Shown here: positions 7,946 to 19,288 of the stretch, in pieces
Layout of the letters: each line of letters opens with the position of its first letter
Numbering within the stretch: position 1 is the first letter of the stretch
Assembly (NCBI GenBank): GCA_024233215.1
Contig: JACKPW010000010.1
Coordinates: forward strand, 62,001 to 126,000
Length of the DNA: 64,000 nt
Direction of reading: 5' to 3'
From: Verrucomicrobiales bacterium
GTDB taxonomy: Bacteria > Verrucomicrobiota > Verrucomicrobiia > Limisphaerales > J093
Made by a program: the position numbers and the translations under genes
The notes under the pieces: generated by a model
Seen by the model: the letters and a program-made list of their open reading frames with translations, nothing else
The model's database searches: none
Told to the model about the DNA's origin: nothing

Positions 7946-10141
7946 TCACTCCGACTGCAGCACCACGGCGCTCAACGGCGGCAGCGTCAGCAGCGCCGAA
8001 CACGGCTGGCCATGAAACGGCGCTGGCTCGGCGTTCAACCCTCCCTGGTTCCCCACATTCCCCCCGGCGTAAATCGCGGCGTCGGTGTTCAACGCCTCGC
8101 GCCAGAACCCCGGCTTTGAGAGGCCCAACCGATAGCCGCTCCGCGGAACCGGCGTCAGGTTCAGCGCCACCAGGAATTCCGGTCCGGGGGTCACCGGACG
8201 TCGCAGGAAGGACAGCACCGACTGTTCATGGTCGCTGCAATCCACCCACTGGAACCCGTGGGCGTCATAGTCGCCCTCCCACAACGCCGGGTTCTCGCGG
8301 TAGAGCGTGTTGAGATCCTGCAGGAGTCGTTGCACGCCGGCGTGGTAGGGACCTGAGTTGAGCAGCCACCAGTCGAGTTCCCCGTTCTCGTTCCACTCGC
8401 CGGACTGCCCGATCTCGCCGCCCATGAAGAGCAGTTGCTTGCCGGGGAAGAGCCACTGATACGTCAGCAGGCAGCGGAGGTTCGCGAAGGCCTGCCAGTC
8501 GTCCCCCGGCATCCGGCGCCGCAGCGAACCCTTGCCATGCACCACCTCATCGTGCGAGAGCGGCAGAATGAAATTCTCATGACCGTGATAGAGCATCGCG
8601 AAAGTCAGGTCGTTCTGGTGGTACTTGCGATGCACCGGGTCCTGCTTGAAGTAGCCCAGCGTGTCGTGCATCCAGCCCATGTTCCACTTGAACGAGAACC
8701 CGAGCCCGCCCAGGTAGGGCGGCCGCGTGACCGATGGCCAGGCGGTGGACTCCTCGGCAATGGTCACCACGCCGGGATGCTCCGTATGCACGAAATGGTT
8801 GAATTCCTTGAGGAAGCTGATGGCCTCCAGGTTCTCCCGCCCCCCGTACTCATTCGGCACCCATTCCCCCTCCTTGCGCGAGTAATCGAGGTAAAGCATG
8901 GACGCAACGGCATCCACGCGCAGGCCGTCCACGTGGAAGCGTTCACACCAGTAGAGTGCGTTGGCGGTGAGGAAATTCCGCACCTCGTGACGACCATAAT
9001 TGAAAATCAGCGTGCCCCAATCCTGATGCGCGCCCTTCCGCGGATCCTCGTGCTCGTAGAGTGCCGTGCCATCAAAACGGGCCAGGGCCCATTCGTCCCT
9101 CGGGAAATGCGCGGGAACCCAGTCGATGATCACGCCGATCCCCGCGTCGTGCAGGGTGTTGACCAGATACTGCAGGTCATCCGGGGTACCGAAACGGCTG
9201 GTCGGCGCGTAGAAGCCGGTGACCTGGTAACCCCAGCTCGGATAGAACGCGTGTTCCGCCACCGGCAGGAACTCCACGTGCGTGAAACCCATCTGCCGCA
9301 CGTAATCCACCAGCGGCCCCGCCATTTCACGGTAGCTGAGCGACTCGAAGGCCGACTTCTTTCGCCAGGAACCGAGGTGCATTTCGTAGATGCTGAACGG
9401 CGCTTTCAGCGGGTTCATCCCCCCACGGCGCTCCAGCCAGGCGTCGTCCGACCACGCGAACTTGCGCGTGTCCCACACGATGGCAGCCGTGCGGGGCGGG
9501 ATTTCAAAGAACGCGCCGTAGGGATCGGTCTTCAAGGTCAGGCTGCCGTCCCGGGTGCGAATCTCAAACTTGTAGTGCGCCCCCTCGCCAACGCCGGGAA
9601 CGAAGATCTCCCAAATCCCCGATGGTCCGAGGGACCGCATCGCGTGACAGCGTCCGTCCCAATGGTTGAAATCGCCCACCACGCTGACCCGCTGGGCATT
9701 GGGCGCCCAGACGCCGAAGCTCGTGCCAGGCACGCCGTCGATCACTCGCAGGTGGGCACCAAGCTTGTCATAGATGCGGCGTTCGTTGCCCTGGGCGAAA
9801 AGGAACAGGTCGGACTCACCCAGGGTCGGCAGGAAGGAATAGGCATCCCGGGTGCGATGCTCCGTGCCGTCGGTCCAGGTAATCGCCAGGTCATGGGCAA
9901 ACACCGCGTCAACGCCTTTCGCCACCCCCTCGAACACGCCGGCCTCATGAATGCGTTTGAGTTCGATGGTGGGACGCTGGGTTTCGTGGGCGGGCACCGC
10001 CAGAACACGCCCGGCATGCGGCAGAAACGCCCGGACCACAACGCCCTTGCCACCGCCCAGCGGATGCATCCCCAGCAGGTCGTGCGGACTGCGGTGCTGG
10101 ACGTTGACCAGACTCTCGAGTTCAGCCGATGAGATGACCAT
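7946..10141 (-). CDS. glgB: 1,4-alpha-glucan branching enzyme
   Basis: Makes alpha-1,6 branches in glycogen. 731 residues from ATG 10141 (MVISSAELESL), the usual length; an in-frame GTG at 10180 would add 13 residues with no family support. Domains in order: an N1 carbohydrate-binding module, CBM48 (FGVWAPNAQRVSVVGDFNHW), the GH13 barrel with VEFLPVAEHAFYPSWGYQ, IIDWVPAHFPRDEW, the nucleophile Asp in DGLRVDAVASML, acid Glu in TIAEESTAWP and transition-state Asp in LSHDEVVHGKGSL, and a C-terminal all-beta domain. No other glycogen gene is adjacent. Confidence 0.96.
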   Translation of the reverse strand: MVISSAELESLVNVQHRSPHDLLGMHPLGGGKGVVVRAFLPHAGRVLAVPAHETQRPTIELKRIHEAGVFEGVAKGVDAVFAHDLAITWTDGTEHRTRDAYSFLPTLGESDLFLFAQGNERRIYDKLGAHLRVIDGVPGTSFGVWAPNAQRVSVVGDFNHWDGRCHAMRSLGPSGIWEIFVPGVGEGAHYKFEIRTRDGSLTLKTDPYGAFFEIPPRTAAIVWDTRKFAWSDDAWLERRGGMNPLKAPFSIYEMHLGSWRKKSAFESLSYREMAGPLVDYVRQMGFTHVEFLPVAEHAFYPSWGYQVTGFYAPTSRFGTPDDLQYLVNTLHDAGIGVIIDWVPAHFPRDEWALARFDGTALYEHEDPRKGAHQDWGTLIFNYGRHEVRNFLTANALYWCERFHVDGLRVDAVASMLYLDYSRKEGEWVPNEYGGRENLEAISFLKEFNHFVHTEHPGVVTIAEESTAWPSVTRPPYLGGLGFSFKWNMGWMHDTLGYFKQDPVHRKYHQNDLTFAMLYHGHENFILPLSHDEVVHGKGSLRRRMPGDDWQAFANLRCLLTYQWLFPGKQLLFMGGEIGQSGEWNENGELDWWLLNSGPYHAGVQRLLQDLNTLYRENPALWEGDYDAHGFQWVDCSDHEQSVLSFLRRPVTPGPEFLVALNLTPVPRSGYRLGLSKPGFWREALNTDAAIYAGGNVGNQGGLNAEPAPFHGQPCSALLTLPPLSAVVLQSE

Positions 10142-10200
10142 GACGGCGCCACTATGCCCGGTTGTCCCCTCCCCTGCCACGCGAAAAGGAAGTCGGAGCG

Positions 10201-10247
10201 GGGGTCAGTCCCGAGTATCCGTTACTACGAAACCAGGGACTGACCCC
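10201..10247. repeat. Inverted repeat upstream of the sulfatase gene
   Basis: GGGGTCAGTCCC (10201-10212) and GGGACTGACCCC (10236-10247) are exact reverse complements with a 23-base loop. An imperfect relative lies at 27001-27058. Palindromes of this type commonly scatter through genomes that encode RAYT-like transposases; the link to the gene at 31380 is an inference. Confidence 0.7.
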
Positions 10248-10297
10248 GGGACAGGACGGCATTGCCGATCGGCTCGACTCCCGGCACACTGGACCCC

Positions 10298-13348
<3,051 letters not shown>

Positions 13349-13395
13349 GTCGCAGAGTAGGACAGGCGTCCGGCGTCCAGGGGAAAAGGCACGTG

Positions 13396-13923
13396 ATGTC
13401 GAAGCCGGAAGAGTGGCCACACCCGCCTGCCCTGCGCGGGGCGTTACTGCTCGCCATTCTCCACATGTGTATACTGCTGTGCCTGCCCGTGGCGGCCACC
13501 CTGTGCTTGGTCGTCATTGATTTCGGGTGGGGGGTGTTCAAAGACCCATTCATGGTGGTGGTTTGTCTGTGGGGGTGCCTCGGCGCTTATCTCACCACGC
13601 CTACGTTGACGGTCGTGCTCACAATCATGAGCTCAATGGCGTATGGCTGTATCAGATACTTAGGCAACTATTGGGGATGTGTCGCCAGCGTGGCCATCGG
13701 CGGTGTTGTCGGGGTGCGAGCGGCCGTAATTGTCGGGAGAACGTTGTCGAACCTTGAGAAGCCGGAACTCGTCAAGCTGACCTATGGCGTCATCGGGTGT
13801 CTGATCGGTGCAGCCCTATCAGCAGGGTGGGCTTGGTGGTTGAACACGAAATCAAAGTTTGGAGCAAGCACTTGCGTTCGGCCGAACCGGCCCGCCAAGT
13901 CCCACCGGGACGACCGAGAATAG
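13396..13923 (+). CDS. Small multi-pass membrane protein, unknown function
   Basis: 175 residues from ATG 13396 (a GTG lies one codon earlier). Four hydrophobic segments are visible: ILHMCILLCLPVAATLCLVV, MVVVCLWGCLGAYL with VVLTIMSSMAYG, WGCVASVAIGGVVGVRAAVIV and VIGCLIGAALSAGWAWWL, followed by a basic tail. I do not recognise the family. Codon use is less GC-biased than in its neighbours (for example GGGTGGGGGGTG, TATGGCTGTATC stretches), which could mean recent acquisition. Confidence 0.55.
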   Translation: MSKPEEWPHPPALRGALLLAILHMCILLCLPVAATLCLVVIDFGWGVFKDPFMVVVCLWGCLGAYLTTPTLTVVLTIMSSMAYGCIRYLGNYWGCVASVAIGGVVGVRAAVIVGRTLSNLEKPELVKLTYGVIGCLIGAALSAGWAWWLNTKSKFGASTCVRPNRPAKSHRDDRE

Positions 13924-13943
13924 CCCACCGATTCATCGGTGGG
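13923..13943. terminator. Hairpin after the small membrane protein gene
   Basis: CCCACCGA-TTCA-TCGGTGGG forms a perfect 8-bp stem with a four-base loop immediately after the stop codon. It lacks a T-tract, so it could equally be one of the dispersed palindromes. Confidence 0.5.
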
Positions 13944-14055
13944 TGCCTTCGCCCCTTCCCTCAACGAGTTCCATCAGGGACGAAAGAAATCGTCTGCCGC
14001 TGCGCCTGGAAACGGTTCGTGCAACTGCGACGCAGCGGAGTGACGTCCGGCAGAA

Positions 14056-14334
14056 TCACGCCCGGCTCGAAGGCTTCAGCGTCTCCGCCAAGAAGCTCTC
14101 CACCTCCAACTGGTCAGCCAGTTGATTGAGCTTGGTCTCATCAATCCCCGCTTTCAACCGTGAGCGAAACGTGCGGAGAACGAATCGTTCTTTCCGTCTG
14201 CCCGGCTTGTCGCGCAGCCCCAACCCAGCTCGCAGCGTCTCGTTGACGATTTGCTTGAACGGCCGGCCGTCGCGCTGGGCCGCATGCCTCAGCCGTTCAG
14301 CCAGGTCGTTGTCCAAGGTCAGTGTCGTGCGCAT
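14056..14334 (-). CDS. Orphan ribbon-helix-helix-type antitoxin
   Basis: 92 residues from ATG 14334; a longer frame upstream adds an unrelated leader. The N-terminus MRTTLTLDNDLAERLRHAA is a short beta strand plus helix typical of VapB/DUF2191 antitoxins, followed by the second helix GRPFKQIVNETLRAGLGL. The tail (about 60-92) is the toxin-binding part and is likely flexible. In such families the antitoxin precedes its PIN toxin; here only about 110 bases follow before the convergent gene and hold no toxin. The PIN gene that lies upstream already has its own antitoxin, so this one seems unpaired. Confidence 0.7.
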   Translation of the reverse strand: MRTTLTLDNDLAERLRHAAQRDGRPFKQIVNETLRAGLGLRDKPGRRKERFVLRTFRSRLKAGIDETKLNQLADQLEVESFLAETLKPSSRA

Positions 14335-14398
14335 GGGAGCATCATGATGACACGGGGCCTCAACGTCAAGATGCTCCACCTTCAACCGCGATGCGGCC

Positions 14399-14785
14399 TC
14401 ATTGATAGCGATCCAGAACCAGACCTTCAACCCGTTGGAAATGGGTGATGTTGTCCGTCACCAGGGGGAGTCCGGTGGCGAGGGCGGTCGCCGCAATAAG
14501 CACGTCGAAATCACCGATTGGCTCGCCACGCTCCCGCAAGTTCCGCCGGATTCGGCTGCCGACGCGGGCCACTGCGGAGTTCACCTCGAGTTGCGGGAAC
14601 GGATCCAGGAAGCGCTCGGCGTCACCCGGCTGCCGGTAACCCTCCAGGAATTCCAAGACGGTCACGGTTGAAACCGCGTATTCCTCACCGGCGCCAAGCT
14701 CAAGATACCGTCGGGCTGGGCCGGTAACCCCGCGGACCCATTCCCGCTGCAGGTGAATGAGGAAAGAGGTGTCGAGGATCTTCAC
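14399..14785 (-). CDS. VapC-type PIN-domain ribonuclease toxin
   Basis: 128 residues from GTG 14785 (VKILDTSFLIHL). The four acidic PIN residues are visible: D5 (LDTS), E45 (VLEFLEG), D94 (GDFDVLIAATA) and D111 (VTDNITHF), so the magnesium-dependent nuclease centre appears intact. VapC toxins usually cut tRNA or rRNA when freed from VapB. Its start overlaps the stop of the antitoxin gene (GTGA), the usual coupled order of a vapBC module. The open frame to 14806 upstream lies inside the antitoxin gene. Confidence 0.85.
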   Translation of the reverse strand: MKILDTSFLIHLQREWVRGVTGPARRYLELGAGEEYAVSTVTVLEFLEGYRQPGDAERFLDPFPQLEVNSAVARVGSRIRRNLRERGEPIGDFDVLIAATALATGLPLVTDNITHFQRVEGLVLDRYQ

Positions 14786-15042
14786 AACGCCTCTTCTTCC
14801 CCCCAATGCGATTCGCTTGCCGGTCTGGAGGCTCGCCCCAGGCGCTCCCAGTAGGCCAAGGCCTCGTGATCCGCCTCACGGGCGATCAACCCGTCCAGGG
14901 TGGCCAGGATCGATGCCCCGCTCGCGTCGGGAGGACCAAACCGCGCCCGCCGCACCACGACCGAAAACGACTCGCCCGTCCGCTTCGCCCGGCGGAGTTT
15001 TTCATAGGCATCGATTTCGAGAGTGATGGTCTTGGTGGCCAT
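14782..15042 (-). CDS. VapB-type antitoxin
   Basis: 86 residues from ATG 15042 (MATKTITLEIDAYEKLRRAKR); the residues before this Met are poorly supported. The TKTITLEIDAYEKLRRAKR-x-GESFSVVVRR pattern matches the VapB antitoxin family (PF02697). It partners the PIN toxin with which its stop overlaps by four bases. Typically the antitoxin-toxin complex represses its own promoter, expected just upstream (15043-15120). Confidence 0.8.
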   Translation of the reverse strand: MATKTITLEIDAYEKLRRAKRTGESFSVVVRRARFGPPDASGASILATLDGLIAREADHEALAYWERLGRASRPASESHWGEEEAL

Positions 15043-15124
15043 GCACGAAACCATACACGAGGCCCGCAGACCGTCAATGAAGTGATGGTCAGTCGCGCAG
15101 CAACTGAGTCCATGCCTGAACGCG

Positions 15125-15700
15125 TCAAACCCGCGCCTGAAGGGCAGCGGTGCTGGCGGCGAGGACCTCGCGGTGGAGGGAATTGCCGTGGCTGTCCATC
15201 GTGACGACGGCGGGGAAGTCCTGAACCTCGAGTTCCCAGATCGCCTCGGGGGAACCGAACTTCTCCATCAGGTAGACATCCCGAACGGCGGTGATCTTCT
15301 CGGCCAGCACCTGCGCCGCCCCCCCGATGGCATGCAGGTAGACACAGCCGTGCTCACGGCAGGCGGCCAGCGTGCCCTCGCCCATGCCCCCCTTCCCGAT
15401 GATCGCCCGCAAGCCGAATTGTCCGATGATCTGTCCCTGATACGGCTCTTCGCGGATGGAGGTGGTCGGACCGGCGGCCACCACCTTCCACCGGTCGGCC
15501 TCGTCCTTGATGACGACCGGACCGCAATGGTAGATGATGCCGTCCTGCAGATTCACCTCCGGCGGTAGTTCGCCGCCCTTGAACAGGTACTTGTGCACGG
15601 CATCCCGGCCGGTGAACACGACGCCCGTGATCTCCACGGCGTCGCCGACCTTGAGGGCGCGAATCTTCTCCTCGCTGAAAGGCAGGGTGAGCTTGGTCAT
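15125..15700 (-). CDS. Fumarate hydratase class I, beta subunit (C-terminal half)
   Basis: 191 residues from ATG 15700. Matches the C-terminal domain of class I (Fe-S) fumarase/tartrate dehydratase: LPFSEEKIRALKVGDAVEITG, FTGRDAVHKYLF, IIYHCGPVV, AAGPTTSIREEPYQ, IIGKGGMG and AWAL-like WELEVQDFPAVVTMDSHGNSLH. Together with the alpha subunit it converts fumarate and malate in the TCA cycle. The alpha gene lies upstream, separated by 194 bp that contain a repeat element; in related genomes the two halves are usually adjacent. Confidence 0.93.
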   Translation of the reverse strand: MTKLTLPFSEEKIRALKVGDAVEITGVVFTGRDAVHKYLFKGGELPPEVNLQDGIIYHCGPVVIKDEADRWKVVAAGPTTSIREEPYQGQIIGQFGLRAIIGKGGMGEGTLAACREHGCVYLHAIGGAAQVLAEKITAVRDVYLMEKFGSPEAIWELEVQDFPAVVTMDSHGNSLHREVLAASTAALQARV

Positions 15701-15721
15701 GGCAAAAGGGGAGTTCAGGAC

Positions 15722-15877
15722 AACCACGAATGGACACGAATGGACACGAAGTCGGGAGAACTTCCTGGTCCACTGGAGCCCCAACCTCCCCGCGCGAATG
15801 AATCACCAGGAGGTGCTTGATCGGGCGGCACGCCCGCGCTCCCGCTTATTCGTGTTGATTCGTGTCTATTCGTGGTT
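15722..15877. repeat. Repeat element between the two fumarase genes
   Basis: The ends 15722-15751 and 15848-15877 are inverted repeats of each other (about 26 of 30 positions). Each end consists of 10-base units (CACGAATGGA repeated, ending CACGAA). The inner 96 bp show no gene. The same design, with different unit sequence, bounds 3881-4212. The element lies exactly between the fumarase alpha and beta genes and may affect their joint transcript. Confidence 0.65.
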
Positions 15878-15894
15878 TCCATGCATCCAGGGTT

Positions 15895-16773
15895 CTAGTA
15901 GAGCCAGGCTGAGATGGCGCCATCGGCGGCGAGCACGGCCCCGTGCCGGCGGAAAGCCCAGCACATGTAGCTGACGCTGACGAAATAGGAGGCCGGCACG
16001 CGGTTGATGGCGCCGATCTTGGTCCCCAGCAGGGTCGTGGTCCCGCCAAAACCCATCGGGCCGATGCCGAGCTCGTTCGCGGTCTTCACGACGTCCCGCT
16101 CCAGCGCGTCGAGTTCCGGTACCGGGTTCGTGTCGTCGAGTTTGCGAAGCAGTTGCTCTTTGGAATGCTCGTAGCTGGTCGCCCGATCGCCGCCGATGCA
16201 CACGCCCAACACGCCGGGACCGCATCCCTTGCCCTGGGCCTGCAGCACGGCGTCGAGGATCACCTTGCGGCAGCCGTCGAGGTCGCGATCCGCCTTCAGC
16301 TTCGTGTTGGGCAGGGAGTATTGGGCGCCCACATTCTCACAACCGCCCCCCTTGAGCATGAGTCGCACGCGAAGCTCCTCCCCGCGATGTTGGTGGAAAT
16401 GCAGGGTTGGCGCGCCGGGGCCGACGTTGGTGCCGTCGTTCCGGCCGGTGAGTGAATCGACCGAGTTCTGTCGGAGGTAGCCTTTGGCGGTCGCGGCCCG
16501 GACCGCCTCGCGCGCCGTTTCGGCGAAGGCAACCTGGTCCAAGCCGATGGGGGCATCGACGTAGAAGAGCACGCTGCCGGTATCCTGGCAGATGGGCTGG
16601 GACTTGCGCCTTGCCAGTTCGATGTTCTGCTCGATGATCTTGAGGGCGGACTCGGCGATGGAACCCTGTTTCTCCCGCTCCAGGGAGGCCAGGATGACCT
16701 TCTGCACGTCGTCGGGGATTTCGGCGGAAGTCCGGCGGATCAGTTCGATGAGCGAGTCCAACAGCACCTTCAT
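15895..16773 (-). CDS. Fumarate hydratase class I, alpha subunit (N-terminal half)
   Basis: 292 residues. Carries the [4Fe-4S] ligands and catalytic groups of class I fumarase: QPICQDTGSVLFYVD, NDGTNVGPGAP, LKGGGCENVG, GPGVLGVCIGGDRATSYEHSKEQL and GFGGTTTLLGTKIG. The three cysteines in QPIC, GGGC and GVCIGGD fit the cluster ligands. The enzyme hydrates fumarate to malate and is oxygen-sensitive, which suggests a low-oxygen or protected lifestyle, or that a class II enzyme lies elsewhere. Confidence 0.94.
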   Translation of the reverse strand: MKVLLDSLIELIRRTSAEIPDDVQKVILASLEREKQGSIAESALKIIEQNIELARRKSQPICQDTGSVLFYVDAPIGLDQVAFAETAREAVRAATAKGYLRQNSVDSLTGRNDGTNVGPGAPTLHFHQHRGEELRVRLMLKGGGCENVGAQYSLPNTKLKADRDLDGCRKVILDAVLQAQGKGCGPGVLGVCIGGDRATSYEHSKEQLLRKLDDTNPVPELDALERDVVKTANELGIGPMGFGGTTTLLGTKIGAINRVPASYFVSVSYMCWAFRRHGAVLAADGAISAWLY

Positions 16774-16841
16774 GTGCCGCGAGGCTAGGGAGCGCCTGCG
16801 GGTGTGTCAATGAACGCTCACATTGGCCTCCGGCCTTCGAG

Positions 16842-17579
16842 CTATTGACCGGACTCCGCTTTGACCCCCAACTTGGAAAGCGCCTCCTCCAACCGCTCGT
16901 CACCTTGGGAATAGCCCACGATCACCGCGGCGATCTTGCCGTCACGACCGATCACGAACTGGGTTGGAATGCCGCGCACGCCGTAGAGCTTTGAGGAAGC
17001 GCGTTCGGCATAGGTGGCGGATCCCCTTTCGTTGGGGTCGCAGGTGAACACGACATCCGGAAACTTCGCTTGGTTCTGCTTCACGAACTCCTCGAATCGG
17101 GCCCGGGCGTCGCTCGTGCAGGCTGCCAGCACCACCACACCCTGGCTCTTGAACCGGTGGGCAACCTCCTGCGTGTGGGGAAGCGATGCCCGGCAGGGCC
17201 CGCACCAAGTGGCCCAGAAATCAAGCACCACCACCTTGCCCTGGAAGCTGGAAAGCTTGATCTCCTTGCCGGCCAGATCCTTGGACACGAAGTCGGGGGC
17301 TGCCACACCCGCTTCCAAGGTGGCGATGACTTCCGGCGCCGCCGCACCGGCCGAAGGCGCGGGTTGGATGGTACGCATGGGAACGACGGGAACCGCGGGC
17401 ACGGTGCGTGCCTGGCGGGAGGGGCCGCCGGCGGCCGCCTTCCCGGCCGGCTCGATCTGCTGCACGGGACCACTTTGCGCGGGAGCAGCCGCCTTCTCGG
17501 TTTGCTCCCGGGCCAGTGCCGGGGACCACGGCAGAAACGCCAGGGAAAGGATCAACGGAAACCATCGGGACAGGGTCAT
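16842..17579 (-). CDS. Secreted TlpA-like thioredoxin
   Basis: 245 residues from ATG 17579, chosen because TLSRWFPLILSLAFLPWSPALA is a signal peptide. A Pro/Ala-rich linker (about 25-95) precedes an AhpC/TSA-TlpA fold: APDFVSKDLAGKEIKLSSFQGKVVVLDFWATWCGPCRASLP with redox motif W-C-G-P-C, and the cis-proline loop VRGIPTQFVIG. Such proteins reduce disulfides or help cytochrome c assembly outside the cytoplasm. The neighbours (fumarase, nusA) do not reveal its client. Confidence 0.88.
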   Translation of the reverse strand: MTLSRWFPLILSLAFLPWSPALAREQTEKAAAPAQSGPVQQIEPAGKAAAGGPSRQARTVPAVPVVPMRTIQPAPSAGAAAPEVIATLEAGVAAPDFVSKDLAGKEIKLSSFQGKVVVLDFWATWCGPCRASLPHTQEVAHRFKSQGVVVLAACTSDARARFEEFVKQNQAKFPDVVFTCDPNERGSATYAERASSKLYGVRGIPTQFVIGRDGKIAAVIVGYSQGDERLEEALSKLGVKAESGQ

Positions 17580-17923
17580 GGCAGTGTCTTTCTTTTGCGT
17601 GATGGCGGCAGCGCCCGGACCGCATCCCCGAGCCAAGGCGCGGGGCAGCGGAGCAACCGACGCGAACAAGTGCCGGTGATTGGCGGGATTGAACGCCGCC
17701 CTTCGGCGGAAAGCGAGCGTTTTAGCACCCGGAATGGCAAAATCACCGTTTGGGAAACCGCGCCGACCGGGGAGAGCCCGGCGAAACCCGGGGAAATGAC
17801 CTTGACGCTCGGAAAGGCTGGGAATAGCCTCTCATCCCTTAAGTTCATCGCTGGGCAGCCAGCATGGTGAAGTCGGAAAGCTCAGGCTGCCGACTTTTTT
17901 GTTCCCCCAGTGGGAAGCGCCGT
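17580..17923 (+). promoter_or_regulatory. Leader region of the nusA operon with candidate promoter
   Basis: 344 bp without a gene. A sigma70-like promoter may sit at TTGACG (17802-17807), 17 bases, TAGCCT (17825-17830); the -35 is good and the -10 weak. The predicted transcript would start near 17837 and include the terminator-like hairpin at 17870-17900 before the nusA start. Bases 17580-17800 carry nothing I can recognise. Confidence 0.4.
17870..17900 (+). terminator. Intrinsic terminator/attenuator before nusA
   Basis: AAGTCGG (17870-17876) pairs with CCGACTT (17890-17896), with an inner AGC/GCT pairing, and the stem merges into a six-T run (17895-17900). This is a textbook intrinsic terminator pointing into nusA. 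GGCAGCC at 17854-17860 can instead pair with GGCTGCC at 17885-17891, which would break the terminator stem, so the leader looks like an attenuator. Confidence 0.7.
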
Positions 17924-19204
<1,281 letters not shown>

Positions 19205-19288
19205 GCGCCGTGGCGGACTGCCCAAGTCGGGGAACAGCCGCCCCGGGGGCGGTTCGTGTCTGCTTTATTACGCGAGTCATCGCCCAGT

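Noticed and set aside
8435..10132. 565-residue open frame opposite glgB
   Set aside because: It lies entirely antisense to a well-supported branching enzyme and shows the His/Arg/Gly-rich composition of GC-rich shadow frames; no domain seen.
13924..14055. Possible toxin partner for the orphan antitoxin
   Set aside because: Only about 130 bases with a hairpin; no ORF with PIN acids.
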